From Streptomyces sp. IMTB 2501 (GTDB lineage Bacteria > Actinomycetota > Actinomycetes > Streptomycetales > Streptomycetaceae): DNA of 64,000 nucleotides. Position numbers and translations under genes: made by a program. The stretch covers positions 99,308 through 163,307 of the forward strand of contig NZ_MQUS01000008.1 in assembly GCF_001953885.1 (NCBI RefSeq), in the 5' to 3' direction. A model generated the notes under the pieces. That model did no database searches. It worked only from the letters and a program-made list of their open reading frames with translations, and had not been told where the DNA came from. This document shows positions 9,483 to 18,006 of this stretch, piece after piece; the stretch's first letter is position 1, and each line of letters starts with the position of its first letter.

Positions 9483-9550
9483 GGCGGGGACGGTGACTGA
9501 TCAGGCCCGGGTCACCGGTGCCTGCCGTTCCGTCACCCGGTCGTCGCGGT

Positions 9551-10048
9551 TCAGGCGGCCCGCCGGAAACTGAGCGTCTCCCCCGCCGCCCCCGTCCGCC
9601 ACAGATCGTTGCAGGCCTCCGCCATCACCTCCAAGCCCTCCACCACCTGGCCCCACACGATCCCCGGTACCCAGCCCACGTCGCCGTTGAGGAGGAGGTT
9701 GTTGCGCTCGTAGAACAGGGCCAGGTCGACCACCGTGGTGCCGGGGCGGACCTCGCGGTCGTAGCCGTAGGCCTTCGTGCCCAGCTCGGCGCCGGCGAAG
9801 GAGAAGTAACAGAGGTCGCCGGGAATCGGGGTGACCGTCGGGTTCTCCAGTGGGGGTTCCGTGGAGGCGAACGGCGGGAAGAGGGCGTAGATCTCGTTGC
9901 GCGCGTATTTGGCGTGGTAGACGTCGCCCGCGAGGGGCAGCGCGTCCCATACCGCCGCGCAGGTCAGCGGTGCGCGGTCGGTCAGGAGGCGGGCCGTGCA
10001 GCGCACGTCCCGCTTGTCGAGTGAGACGGTGACGAATCGATCGGCCAT
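9551..10048 (-). CDS. DUF3830 family protein (cyclophilin-like fold)
   Basis: A 165-residue protein recognisable as DUF3830, a small beta-rich family of unknown function often found beside amino-acid ABC transporters and racemase-like genes. Typical segments are WDALPLAGDVYHAKYARNE and PGDLCYFSFAG. I chose the ATG at 10048 because the protein core begins right there (MADRFVTVSL). It is divergent from ehuB with only 47 bp between starts, so the two probably share regulation. Confidence 0.7.
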   Translation of the reverse strand: MADRFVTVSLDKRDVRCTARLLTDRAPLTCAAVWDALPLAGDVYHAKYARNEIYALFPPFASTEPPLENPTVTPIPGDLCYFSFAGAELGTKAYGYDREVRPGTTVVDLALFYERNNLLLNGDVGWVPGIVWGQVVEGLEVMAEACNDLWRTGAAGETLSFRRAA

Positions 10049-10095
10049 GAAAACCAGGGTGCATAGCCGGGAAGCGCTTGGGTAGCCGCGCCGCC

Positions 10096-11022
10096 ATGGC
10101 TCCACCACTTGGGAACGACGTACACACATTCCGGTCGGGACTCAGACGCAGCCGACGGTCGGTGCTCGGCGGCCTCGCCGCCCTCGGCACCGTCGGCGCA
10201 CTGGGTACCGCGGGCTGCACCCGCGTGGCCGAGGCCTCGGGCAAGAAGGGCGGTGACCTGCTCGAACGGCTGAAGGCGCAGGGCATCGTACGGCTCGGGA
10301 TCGCGGGTGAGGTGCCCTTCGGGTACATCGACAAGGACGGGCAGCTGACCGGGGAGGCGCCCGAGCTGGCCAAGGTGATCTTCAAGCGGCTCGGGGTCGG
10401 CAAGGTGCAGCCCGTGCCGACCGAGTTCGGGTCGCTGATTCCGGGACTCAACTCTCAGCAGTTCGATGTCGTGGCAGCCGGGATGTACGTCAATCCGGAG
10501 CGCTGCCAGCAGGTGATCTTCGCCGACCCGGACTATCAGATGCTCGATTCGTTCATTGTGCGCAAGGGCAATCCGCTGGGGCTGCATTCCTACAAGGACG
10601 TCGTCGCGAAGAAGGCGAAGTTCGCCACCGGCACCGGATACGCCGAGATCGACTACGCCGTCGAGGCCGGATACAAGCAGGGCGACATCCTGATCGTCCC
10701 GGACCAGGTGGCCGGGATGAACGCCGTCGAGGCGGGCCGGGTCGACGTCTTCGCCGGTACGGCGCTCACCACCCGCGAGGTGGTGAAGAAGTCGGCCAAG
10801 GCCGAGGCCACCGCGCCCTTCGCGCCGCTCGTCAAGGGCAAGCCGCATGTCGACGGTGGGGCCTTCGCGTTCCGGCCGACCGAGACGAACCTGCGGGACG
10901 CGTTCAACGTCGAGCTGCACAAGATGAAGCAGAGCGGCGAGCTGTTCCGGATCCTCAGGCCGTTCGGCTTCACCAAGGCCGAGATGACCGGCCTCACCGC
11001 GAAGGAGCTGTGCGGCGGATGA
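10096..11022 (+). CDS. ehuB: ABC transporter solute-binding lipoprotein (EhuB-type)
   Basis: A 308-residue family-3 solute-binding protein. The N-terminus has a twin-arginine-like stretch (RRSRRSVLGG) and a lipobox ending GTAGC, so it is probably exported and lipid-anchored. The sequence GIAGEVPFGYIDKDGQLTGEAPEL is like EhuB, the ectoine/hydroxyectoine-binding subunit, and the order binding protein, permease, permease, ATPase matches ehuBCDA. The ligand could still be another polar amino-acid-like compound. The start is uncertain: a TTG at 10078 is in frame. Confidence 0.75.
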   Translation: MAPPLGNDVHTFRSGLRRSRRSVLGGLAALGTVGALGTAGCTRVAEASGKKGGDLLERLKAQGIVRLGIAGEVPFGYIDKDGQLTGEAPELAKVIFKRLGVGKVQPVPTEFGSLIPGLNSQQFDVVAAGMYVNPERCQQVIFADPDYQMLDSFIVRKGNPLGLHSYKDVVAKKAKFATGTGYAEIDYAVEAGYKQGDILIVPDQVAGMNAVEAGRVDVFAGTALTTREVVKKSAKAEATAPFAPLVKGKPHVDGGAFAFRPTETNLRDAFNVELHKMKQSGELFRILRPFGFTKAEMTGLTAKELCGG

Positions 11023-11762
11023 CCTCGGGGCTGTGGGAACTGGTACTCAAGGGTGTCTGGACCACCATCCAGCTGCTGGTGTTCGGCGCGCTGCTGGCCA
11101 CGGCGGTGTCGTTCGTCGTCGGCATCGCGCGGACGCATCGGCTGTGGATCGTGCGCTTCGTCGCCGGCGTCTACACCGAGGTGTTCCGCGGCACCTCTGC
11201 ACTGGTGATGATCTTCTGGGTGTACTTCGTGCTGCCGGTCGTCTCCGGCTGGCAGCTGGTGCCGCTGTGGGCGGGCACGCTCGCGCTCGGTCTGACGTAC
11301 GGCGCGTACGGCTCGGAGATCGTGCGCGGCGCGCTCAACGCGGTGGACCCGGCGCAGAAGGAGGGCGGGATCGCACTCAGTTTCACGCCGGCGCAGCGGC
11401 TCAGGCTCATCGTGCTGCCGCAAGCCGTGCCGGAGATGATCCCGTCGTTCTGCAATCTGCTGATCGAGCTGCTCAAGGGCACCGCGCTGGTGTCGGTCAT
11501 GGGCATGGGCGATCTGACGTTCAGCGCGAACCTGGTCCGGCTGGCGCTGCAGCAGAGCGCGGAGATCTACACGTACGTCCTGCTGATCTACTTCGCGATC
11601 GCCTTCGTGCTCACCCGGCTGATGCGCGGCCTGGAGAAGCGGCTGAAGGCCGGGGTCGGCAAGGCTCCCGGGACGGAGCGGGCGGCGCGTGAGCTCAAGC
11701 GGGCCCGGACGACCGGCGTGGGCGTCGCGGGTGGCGCGGGCATGGGCGGAGGTGCCGCATGA
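11019..11762 (+). CDS. ehuC: ABC transporter permease (EhuC-type)
   Basis: A 247-residue integral membrane permease of the polar amino-acid (HisMQ) type with several hydrophobic helices and an EAA-like loop (ALSFTPAQRLRLIVLPQAVPEMIPS). Its ATG overlaps the ehuB stop by 4 bp. It should pair with EhuD to form the transmembrane channel. The C-terminal tail, about 30 residues rich in Arg, Gly and Ala, extends beyond the usual family end. Confidence 0.8.
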   Translation: MTSGLWELVLKGVWTTIQLLVFGALLATAVSFVVGIARTHRLWIVRFVAGVYTEVFRGTSALVMIFWVYFVLPVVSGWQLVPLWAGTLALGLTYGAYGSEIVRGALNAVDPAQKEGGIALSFTPAQRLRLIVLPQAVPEMIPSFCNLLIELLKGTALVSVMGMGDLTFSANLVRLALQQSAEIYTYVLLIYFAIAFVLTRLMRGLEKRLKAGVGKAPGTERAARELKRARTTGVGVAGGAGMGGGAA

Positions 11763-12409
11763 AGTGGGACTGGAACGCGGTGAGCGGCTTCATGCCGCAC
11801 TTCTGGGACGGGCTGCGGGTCACCCTGGAGGCCCTGGCCCTCGGTTCGCTGCTGTCCTTCACTCTCGGTCTGGTGTGGACGCTGCTGATGCGGACGCCCA
11901 CCCGGTGGGTGCGCTGGCCGGTGGGGGTGGTCACGGAGTTCGTGCGCAACACCCCGCTGCTGGTCCAGCTGTTCTTCCTGTTCTATGTGCTGCCCGAGTG
12001 GGGCCTGACCTTCTCCGCGCTGACCACCGGCGTCTGCGCGATCGGCCTGCACTACTCGACGTACACCATGCAGGTCTACCGGGCCGGTATCGAGGCGGTG
12101 CCCGTCGGCCAGTGGGAGGCGGCGACCGCGCTGAACCTGCCCCGGCGGCGGACCTGGACCGCGGTGATCCTGCCGCAGGCGATCCGCCGGGTTGTTCCCG
12201 CGCTCGGCAACTACGTGATCGCCATGCTCAAGGACACACCGATGCTGATGGTGATCACCGTGCTGGAGATGCTCGGCCAGGCGCGGCTCTACTCCCAGCA
12301 GCACTTCCAGTTCACCGAGCCGATCACGGTGATCGGTGTGGCCTTCATCCTCATCTCCTATCTGGCCTCCCTTCTCATGCGAGCCCTGGAGCGACGTCTT
12401 GTCCGCTGA
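11759..12409 (+). CDS. ehuD: ABC transporter permease (EhuD-type)
   Basis: A 216-residue second permease subunit with the conserved loop EAATALNLPRRRTWTAVILPQA. It starts at an ATG overlapping the ehuC stop (ATGA), so it is translationally coupled. It should form the heterodimeric channel with EhuC. Confidence 0.8.
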   Translation: MKWDWNAVSGFMPHFWDGLRVTLEALALGSLLSFTLGLVWTLLMRTPTRWVRWPVGVVTEFVRNTPLLVQLFFLFYVLPEWGLTFSALTTGVCAIGLHYSTYTMQVYRAGIEAVPVGQWEAATALNLPRRRTWTAVILPQAIRRVVPALGNYVIAMLKDTPMLMVITVLEMLGQARLYSQQHFQFTEPITVIGVAFILISYLASLLMRALERRLVR

Positions 12410-13196
12410 CACTCCCCTGATGGAAGAACCCGAGCCGGGCGCCGGCGCGACCACGGCCGGCGGTGAGCTGATCCGGCTGGACGGCGTCACCAAGCGCTTC
12501 GGCGCGAACACCGTCCTCGACAACCTCAACTTCACCGTCGACGCCGGCAAGCACGTGACCCTGATCGGCCCGTCCGGCTCCGGCAAGACGACGATCCTGC
12601 GGCTGCTGATGACCCTCACCCAGCCGGACGAGGGCACGATCACCGTCGACGGGGAGCAGCTGTTCCCCGCGCCGGAGAAGCAGATCCGGGAGGTCCGCAA
12701 GAAGATCGGGATGGTCTTCCAGCAGTTCAACCTGTTCCCGAACATGAGCGTGCTGCGGAACATCACCGAGGCTCCGGTGCAGGTCCTCGGCATGTCCAAG
12801 GACGAGGCCGAGGAGCGGGCCCGGGGGCTGCTGGAGCTGGTGGGGCTGGCCGACAAGTGCGACGCGCGGCCGACGCAGTTGTCCGGCGGGCAGCAGCAGC
12901 GGGTGGCGATCGCCCGGGCACTGGCCATGCGGCCCCAGGTGCTGCTGCTGGACGAGGTGACCTCCGCGCTCGACCCGGAGCTGGTCGCGGGCGTGCTCGA
13001 TCTGCTCAGGGACATCGCCCGCACCACCGACATCACGATGCTCTGTGTGACCCACGAGATGGGTTTCGCCCGTGACATCTCCGACCAGGTGCTGATGTTC
13101 GACGGGGGCCGGGTGATCGAGTCGGGTTCCCCGGACAAGATCTTCAGCGATCCGGAGCAGGACCGGACCCGGGAATTCCTCAGCGCGGTGCTGTGA
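12399..13196 (+). CDS. ehuA: ABC transporter ATP-binding protein (EhuA-type)
   Basis: A 265-residue nucleotide-binding subunit with Walker A (GPSGSGKT), the signature LSGGQQQR, Walker B (LLLDEVTSALDPE) and the switch His (CVTHEMG). It energises uptake through EhuC/EhuD. The TTG at 12399 is preferred because GGAG lies about 8 bp upstream and it gives an 11 bp overlap with ehuD. The ATG at 12420 has no ribosome-binding site and would shorten the protein by 7 residues. Confidence 0.8.
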   Translation: MSADTPLMEEPEPGAGATTAGGELIRLDGVTKRFGANTVLDNLNFTVDAGKHVTLIGPSGSGKTTILRLLMTLTQPDEGTITVDGEQLFPAPEKQIREVRKKIGMVFQQFNLFPNMSVLRNITEAPVQVLGMSKDEAEERARGLLELVGLADKCDARPTQLSGGQQQRVAIARALAMRPQVLLLDEVTSALDPELVAGVLDLLRDIARTTDITMLCVTHEMGFARDISDQVLMFDGGRVIESGSPDKIFSDPEQDRTREFLSAVL

Positions 13197-13410
13197 CCAC
13201 GCGGTGTGGATCCGGCAGATGCCGAGGTCCAGTCGCTGGGTCATGTCGCTGGCATATGCCAGAGGATCTGCGGCGCAGTTGGGAGGGGCACGGCGAGCGC
13301 AACAATCTCGCCAACCCCCTCTCCTCGCAGCGGGTTTGCCCGTTATCGTGGAACCGATCCGCAGACCGGATCCCGCGGCCACTGACAGGCGAGCGCAGGG
13401 GGAGACCACC

Positions 13411-14169
13411 GTGGCGCTGATGCACGAGCCGACCGCCCCTTACCACTCCGCCCAGGACGCCCTGCGTGTGCTGGAGACCGTGGCCCGGCACTCCGCCGGC
13501 GTCACCGACACCGAGCTGGCCCGCCGTACCGGCCTCGGCTCCGAGCGGCTCACCACCCTGCTGCGCATGCTGCGCCGCGAGGGCTATGTGGAGCAGATCG
13601 CCGACGGGGCGTACGTCACGGGCGACACCCTGCGCCGCCTCACCTCCGCGCACGACCGTGAGCGGGCCGTGCGCGACAAGCTCCAGCACACCCTGGACCG
13701 GCTGCGCGACTCGGTCGGCGCGGCGATCTACATGAGCCGGTACGTCGACGGCGAGGTCAAGGTCACCCAGTACGCCGCCGGGCCGACGACCCCGGCGGTG
13801 AACGAGTGGGTCGACTTCCGCTACTCCGCCCACGCCACGGCGGTCGGCAAGAGCCTGCTCACCCAGCTCGACCACAACGCCCGCCGCGACCACCTCTCCC
13901 GGCACAAGATGGCCCGCCTCACCTCGCGCACCATCACCAGCGACAAGCTGCTGCTGTCCCGCCTGGAGTCCCAGCCGCCGACGGTGCCGGTCCTGGACCT
14001 CCAGGAGTACGCGGTCGGCACGGTCTGCGCGGCGGTCCCGATCACGGCGGGCGCCTCGGTGGGCTGCCTGGCACTGTCCCTCCCGGTGGAGCACGCGCAC
14101 CGGCTGAAACAGGCGGCGGACGCGCTCAACCGCAACGCGGCACCGGTGCTGCTGTCCCTCACGATCTAG
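13411..14169 (+). CDS. IclR-type transcriptional regulator
   Basis: A 252-residue regulator with an N-terminal winged helix (LRVLETVARHSAGVTDTELARRTGLGSERLTTLL, about residues 12-45) and a C-terminal IclR-like effector domain containing YSAHATAVGKSLL. Its GTG start is preceded by a strong GGGGGAG. It lies directly after the transporter operon in the same direction with its own 214 bp upstream gap. It probably controls the transporter and amidase/racemase genes, often in response to the substrate or an intermediate. Confidence 0.8.
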   Translation: MALMHEPTAPYHSAQDALRVLETVARHSAGVTDTELARRTGLGSERLTTLLRMLRREGYVEQIADGAYVTGDTLRRLTSAHDRERAVRDKLQHTLDRLRDSVGAAIYMSRYVDGEVKVTQYAAGPTTPAVNEWVDFRYSAHATAVGKSLLTQLDHNARRDHLSRHKMARLTSRTITSDKLLLSRLESQPPTVPVLDLQEYAVGTVCAAVPITAGASVGCLALSLPVEHAHRLKQAADALNRNAAPVLLSLTI

Positions 14170-14277
14170 CCCCCCAGAAGTGATCACGAGGGTGGTCACG
14201 AGCACCCCCGCGGACCAGGTAGTATTTTCTTCGTCGCCGGCCGCGGAAGACAAAAATCCGCAGCAGGCGAGAGTCAT

Positions 14278-14351
14278 GCGCCGCTAGCTCAGTTGGTTAG
14301 AGCAGCTGACTCTTAATCAGCGGGTCCGGGGTTCGAGTCCCTGGCGGCGCA
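14278..14351 (+). tRNA. tRNA-Lys (anticodon CTT)
   Basis: A 74 nt cloverleaf: acceptor GCGCCGC/GCGGCGC, D arm, anticodon stem GCTGA/TCAGC with loop CTCTTAA, and T arm with TTCGAGT; discriminator A. CCA is not encoded. It is identical in sequence to the copy at 19724. TGGTCA (14193-14198) and TAGTAT (14220-14225) upstream recur at the same spacing before the second copy and may be promoter elements. The 3' part overlaps the antisense end of the acyl-CoA synthetase frame. Confidence 0.97.
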
Positions 14352-15972
14352 CAGATGAGGGGCCCTTCGCGGAAGCGAGGGGCCCCTCGGCGTCCCCCTC
14401 CACAAGCCTCCGGTAGGTCGGCTCCCCCGGCGGCCGCCACCACACCGGATCGGCACACGCGTACCCCTCCCGCCTGAGCAGTGCCCGATGGATCTTGTTC
14501 GTGGCCGTCACCGGCATCCGCTCCACCACCCGTACGAACCGGGGCGCCATCTTCGTGCCGAGATCGGGCTGGGCGCGCAGGAAGGCCGCGAAGCCGTCGG
14601 GGTCGAAGGTGCCGTCGATGGTCGCCATCACGTGGTCCCCGGTCACCGGATCCGGCACCCCGTACACGGCGACGGCCACCGCGCCCTCGTACCGGGCGAC
14701 GATGTTCTCGATCATCGCGGCGGCCAGGTTCTCCCCGTCGACACGGATGCTGTCGTCGTTACGACCGGCGAAGTAGAGGTATCCCCGCGCGTCCCGGTAG
14801 AAGAGGTCCCCCGTCCAGTAGGCGCCGGCCCGCCGCCGCTCGGCCTCCGCCGCCGGGTTGCGCCAGTAGCCCTCGAAGGGGTTCGGCGCCCGGTTCACCA
14901 GCTCGCCTATCGCCTCCTCCCCGTTGAGCAGCCGCCCCGCGGAGTCGAAGACGGCCGGCGGGCACTCGTACCCGGTGGCGGGATCGAGTACCACCAGCCC
15001 CGGCCCGGCCGGTCCCACCGCGCCCTGCGGGGTGCCCGGCGCCCACTGGATCGCCGCGCCGCCCTCGGAGGAGCCGTACCCCTCCACCAGCCGCACCCCG
15101 AACCGGCGCCGGAAGGCCGCCGCGTCCACCGCGCCCGCCTCGGTGCCGAAGCCGAGCCGCAGCGGGTTGTCCCGGTCGTCCGGGCGCTCCTCGGTGGCGA
15201 GGACGTACTGGATCGCCCGGCCGACATAGGTGAAGTACGTCGCCCGGTACCGGCGGACGTCGGCGAGGAACCCGGACGCCGAGAACCGGCGTCGCAGGGC
15301 GATCCCCGCCCCCGCCGCCAGCGCGGGCGCCCAGTCGGCGATCACCGCGTTGCCGTGGAACATCGGCATGCAGATGTAGTGCACGTCGTCCGCGCGCACC
15401 CCGAACTGCCGGACCAGCGCCTGCCCGGCTGCCGCCAGCCGGCCCTGGGAGCACAGGGCCGCCTTGGGGGCGCCGGTCGACCCCGAGGTGAAGTACAGCA
15501 GCAGCCGGTCGGCGGGGGCGGCCCGGGACGGGTCGGGTACGGCGTCGGCGTACGGGGCGAGGAGCGCGCCGTACTCCTCGTCGTCGGTCACGAGGATCCG
15601 CACCCCCGGCAGTTCCAGGCCCGCGAGCAGCGGCAGCCGGGCCCGCTCGGTGACCAGGAGCGGGCACTCGGTGTGCAGGATGTCCCGGGCCAGTTCGGGG
15701 CCCCGGCGTGTCGGGTTGATCCCGGCGACGGCCGCGCCGGCGAGCGCGGCGGCGCCGAGCCACAGCGGGAACTCCTCGGAGTTGTCGAGGAGTACGCCGA
15801 TGTGCGGTACGGCACCCGGTGGCAGCAGGCCGGCCAGCAGAGCCGCGCGCGCCGCGGCACCGGAGGCGACCTCGTGCTGGGTCAGCACGCGGTCCTCGCA
15901 CCACAGCCCGGGCCGGTGGTCACCCCAGCGTGCCGCCACCAGGTCGGCAACGGTGTGCTTCGTGGACTCCAT
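14317..15972 (-). CDS. AMP-forming acyl-CoA synthetase/ligase
   Basis: A 551-residue ANL-superfamily adenylating enzyme with the ATP loop YFTSGSTGAPKAAL, a YGSSEGG motif, YWTGDLFYRD and the hinge/C-terminal RNDDSIRVDGENLAA. It should activate a carboxylic acid to its CoA thioester; the FadD17/FadD6-like layout suggests a fatty or steroid-like acid. The start is the ATG at 15972, since upstream residues lack homology. The frame has no stop before 14317, so its last 35 bp read antisense through the tRNA-Lys, ending RQGLEPRTR. The true functional C-terminus is probably around PTYRRL. Confidence 0.85.
   Translation of the reverse strand: MESTKHTVADLVAARWGDHRPGLWCEDRVLTQHEVASGAAARAALLAGLLPPGAVPHIGVLLDNSEEFPLWLGAAALAGAAVAGINPTRRGPELARDILHTECPLLVTERARLPLLAGLELPGVRILVTDDEEYGALLAPYADAVPDPSRAAPADRLLLYFTSGSTGAPKAALCSQGRLAAAGQALVRQFGVRADDVHYICMPMFHGNAVIADWAPALAAGAGIALRRRFSASGFLADVRRYRATYFTYVGRAIQYVLATEERPDDRDNPLRLGFGTEAGAVDAAAFRRRFGVRLVEGYGSSEGGAAIQWAPGTPQGAVGPAGPGLVVLDPATGYECPPAVFDSAGRLLNGEEAIGELVNRAPNPFEGYWRNPAAEAERRRAGAYWTGDLFYRDARGYLYFAGRNDDSIRVDGENLAAAMIENIVARYEGAVAVAVYGVPDPVTGDHVMATIDGTFDPDGFAAFLRAQPDLGTKMAPRFVRVVERMPVTATNKIHRALLRREGYACADPVWWRPPGEPTYRRLVEGDAEGPLASAKGPSSVRRQGLEPRTR
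14357..14388 (+). terminator. tRNA-Lys terminator hairpin
   Basis: A perfect inverted repeat, GAGGGGCCC (14357-14365) and GGGCCCCTC (14380-14388), starts 5 bp after the tRNA. It lies inside the 3' end of the convergent acyl-CoA synthetase gene. Confidence 0.6.
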
Positions 15973-16095
15973 GAGGGCGCAGCGTAATTGACGATCCATC
16001 AGATGTGGAGTCCGCGATGAACACGGCCGGGGAGGCCGGGCGCGGGCGTCCGGCCTCAAGAGGACCTCGGTTTCCGTGCTGCGGCGGAGCGGCAC

Positions 16096-16701
16096 TCAGA
16101 AGGTGACGTCCGAGCAGGCGTAGAACGCGTTGCCGGTGTCGGCGATCGTCCACACCGCGAGGATGACGTGGTGCCCGCTCAGCCCGGTCGGCAGGGTGCC
16201 GCTGTGGCTGAGGGTGGCCGGCGGGCGCTGGCCGTTGTACGGGACCGTCAGGAACGGGGTGGTGTTGAGGTCCGAGCGGGACAGGGCGTGGTCCTCGTTC
16301 CAGCCCTGCCTGGTGACGTAGTACTTGAAGTCCGTCGTGGCGTGCATGGCGGTGAACTGCCAGCGGAAGGTGTATGTCTGGCCGCCCGTCACCCGGGTGG
16401 TGGGCCAGGCCCCGCCGGAGGGCGTGACCGGCGAGCTGAGCTGGGCGAACCGGCTCAGTCCGCCGTTGCAGATCTGGCCGTCGGCGGGCCCGGCGGCCGG
16501 GAAGCCCTTGGGGCCCTCGACGCTCTGCGGCTCGTACTGGATGTCACCGCAGTTCGTCACCGTGCCGTTGGCGCAGAGCTTCTGCCTGCTGATGGGGAGG
16601 TCGGTGTAGCCGTGCCCGCTGGCGCCGCCGGTGGAGAGCACGAACACTCCGGCGGTCACCGCCCCGAGCACCACCGCGGACAACTTGGTCTTGGTGCGCA
16701 T
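16096..16701 (-). CDS. AA10 lytic polysaccharide monooxygenase
   Basis: A 201-residue secreted copper enzyme that oxidatively cleaves chitin or cellulose. Signal-peptide cleavage after GGASG would expose His30 as the mature N-terminus (HGYTDLP), and His120 in FTAMHATTD completes the histidine brace. It is a single-domain AA10 with no binding module. The ATG at 16701 begins a normal signal (MRTKTKLSAVV). A DasR-type palindrome lies 45-60 bp upstream, consistent with induction by chitin-derived GlcNAc. Confidence 0.9.
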   Translation of the reverse strand: MRTKTKLSAVVLGAVTAGVFVLSTGGASGHGYTDLPISRQKLCANGTVTNCGDIQYEPQSVEGPKGFPAAGPADGQICNGGLSRFAQLSSPVTPSGGAWPTTRVTGGQTYTFRWQFTAMHATTDFKYYVTRQGWNEDHALSRSDLNTTPFLTVPYNGQRPPATLSHSGTLPTGLSGHHVILAVWTIADTGNAFYACSDVTF

Positions 16702-16745
16702 ACTGCCGCTCCTGGAGAACGTGGGGAGTTCGGTGAGCTGTGCAG

Positions 16746-16761
16746 GTAGGTCTAGACCAAG
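16746..16761. promoter_or_regulatory. Putative DasR-responsive element (dre)
   Basis: The perfect 10 bp palindrome GGTCTAGACC (16749-16758) is followed by A and preceded by A. It is one base from the DasR core TGGTCTAGACCA as I know it, and sits in the LPMO promoter region. DasR is the GlcNAc-responsive GntR/HutC repressor of chitinolytic genes in Streptomyces. Confidence 0.65.
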
Positions 16762-16812
16762 TCTCAGATTATTGCCGTTAGTTGAACATGTCCATACCAA
16801 TCGTGGTACGGC

Positions 16813-17946
16813 CTACGACGGCTCCCCGCGCCCCGAGCAGAAGGCCACCGTCAGGTCCCGTACCAGCACCTTCCGTTCGTAGTCGTCGAGTTCGACCAGA
16901 CCGCGCACGGTCAGCCGGGTCACCGTGTCCTCCACCGAGTCCACGACCGAGCTGAGCATGCTGGACCGCTGCCGGGCGTCCAGCGCGGCGATCCGGCGCC
17001 GGTGCATCACCGCGGCGACCTCCGGGGCGTACTCCACCCGGACCGGCCGGACCGCGAACACCTCCAGGCCGACCGGTGCGGTCTCCTCGGCCACCAACCT
17101 GGTCAGCGTCTCCCCGGCCGCCGTCACCCCGCCCTGCGTCCCGCCCCCCGGCTCCACCGGCACCCGGGCCAGCGCCGCCTCCACGCACTCGCTCAGGTAC
17201 GTCTCGTGATCCTCGATGCCGAGCAGCGCCCGCGCGGTGTCCCGCACCCGCCACACCACCAGCACGACCACCCGGAGCGCCATCCCGTCGGGGTCCGCCG
17301 CCGCCATGGCCTCGCTGCGCCAGTGCCGCAGCCGCACATCGACCCGGCGGCGCAGCACCAGCGGGTTCACCCAGAGCAGCCCGGTCCGCCGGACCGTCCC
17401 CCGGTAGCGGCCGAACAGGCCGAGCACCCACGCCCCACCCGTCCGCCCCCGGGCCAGCCCGCCGAACCCGAGCAACCCGAGCGCCCCCGCCCCGGCGTAC
17501 GCGGCCCACTGCGCCGGACCGAGCCCCGCCCCCACGGACGCGGGCAGCCGCAGCGCCTCCAGCACGCCGGGCGGCAGCAGTCCCGCCCACCACGAGGCCG
17601 CCAGGCACCCGGTGGCCCCGCACGCCCCGGCGAGCACCCCGGCCGCCCCCGGCAGCACCCGCGCCGGGCGCTCCACCAGCTCCGGGTCGACCTCCGGCAG
17701 CGGCCGGCTGCGCACCGGCACCTGGCGTCTGAGGCGCGGCTGCTCGCCGGCGCCCTGGCGGCGGGCCACCACGGCGGGCTTGAGCGACACCGTCACCGGG
17801 TCGGGGCCGTCGCGAAAGAGCAGATGCACCGGGATCTCGGTGGTCGCCTCGTTCTGGATCAGCCGGGCCGGACGCCCGCCCGGCCCCTCGGCGTCCTCCG
17901 GCTGCTTCTCGGATTCGGGCGGTGTGTGTGACGTGGTCGTACTCAT
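16813..17946 (-). CDS. SPFH/band-7 domain membrane protein
   Basis: A 377-residue protein with an N-terminal acidic, disordered part, two hydrophobic segments (about residues 95-165) and a C-terminal band-7 (stomatin/prohibitin-like) domain containing RYRGTVRRTGLLWVNPLVLRRRVDVRL. Such proteins form membrane-associated oligomers; the role here is unknown. The ATG at 17946 has GGAGGC upstream and is preferred over one 33 bp earlier. It shares its direction with the peptidoglycan-binding gene, 60 bp away. Confidence 0.75.
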   Translation of the reverse strand: MSTTTSHTPPESEKQPEDAEGPGGRPARLIQNEATTEIPVHLLFRDGPDPVTVSLKPAVVARRQGAGEQPRLRRQVPVRSRPLPEVDPELVERPARVLPGAAGVLAGACGATGCLAASWWAGLLPPGVLEALRLPASVGAGLGPAQWAAYAGAGALGLLGFGGLARGRTGGAWVLGLFGRYRGTVRRTGLLWVNPLVLRRRVDVRLRHWRSEAMAAADPDGMALRVVVLVVWRVRDTARALLGIEDHETYLSECVEAALARVPVEPGGGTQGGVTAAGETLTRLVAEETAPVGLEVFAVRPVRVEYAPEVAAVMHRRRIAALDARQRSSMLSSVVDSVEDTVTRLTVRGLVELDDYERKVLVRDLTVAFCSGRGEPS

Positions 17947-18006
17947 GTCTGCCTCCAGCCTCCGCGCCAGATGCGTCATGAACAGGGATGGGGTGGAGCG
18001 GAGCGG

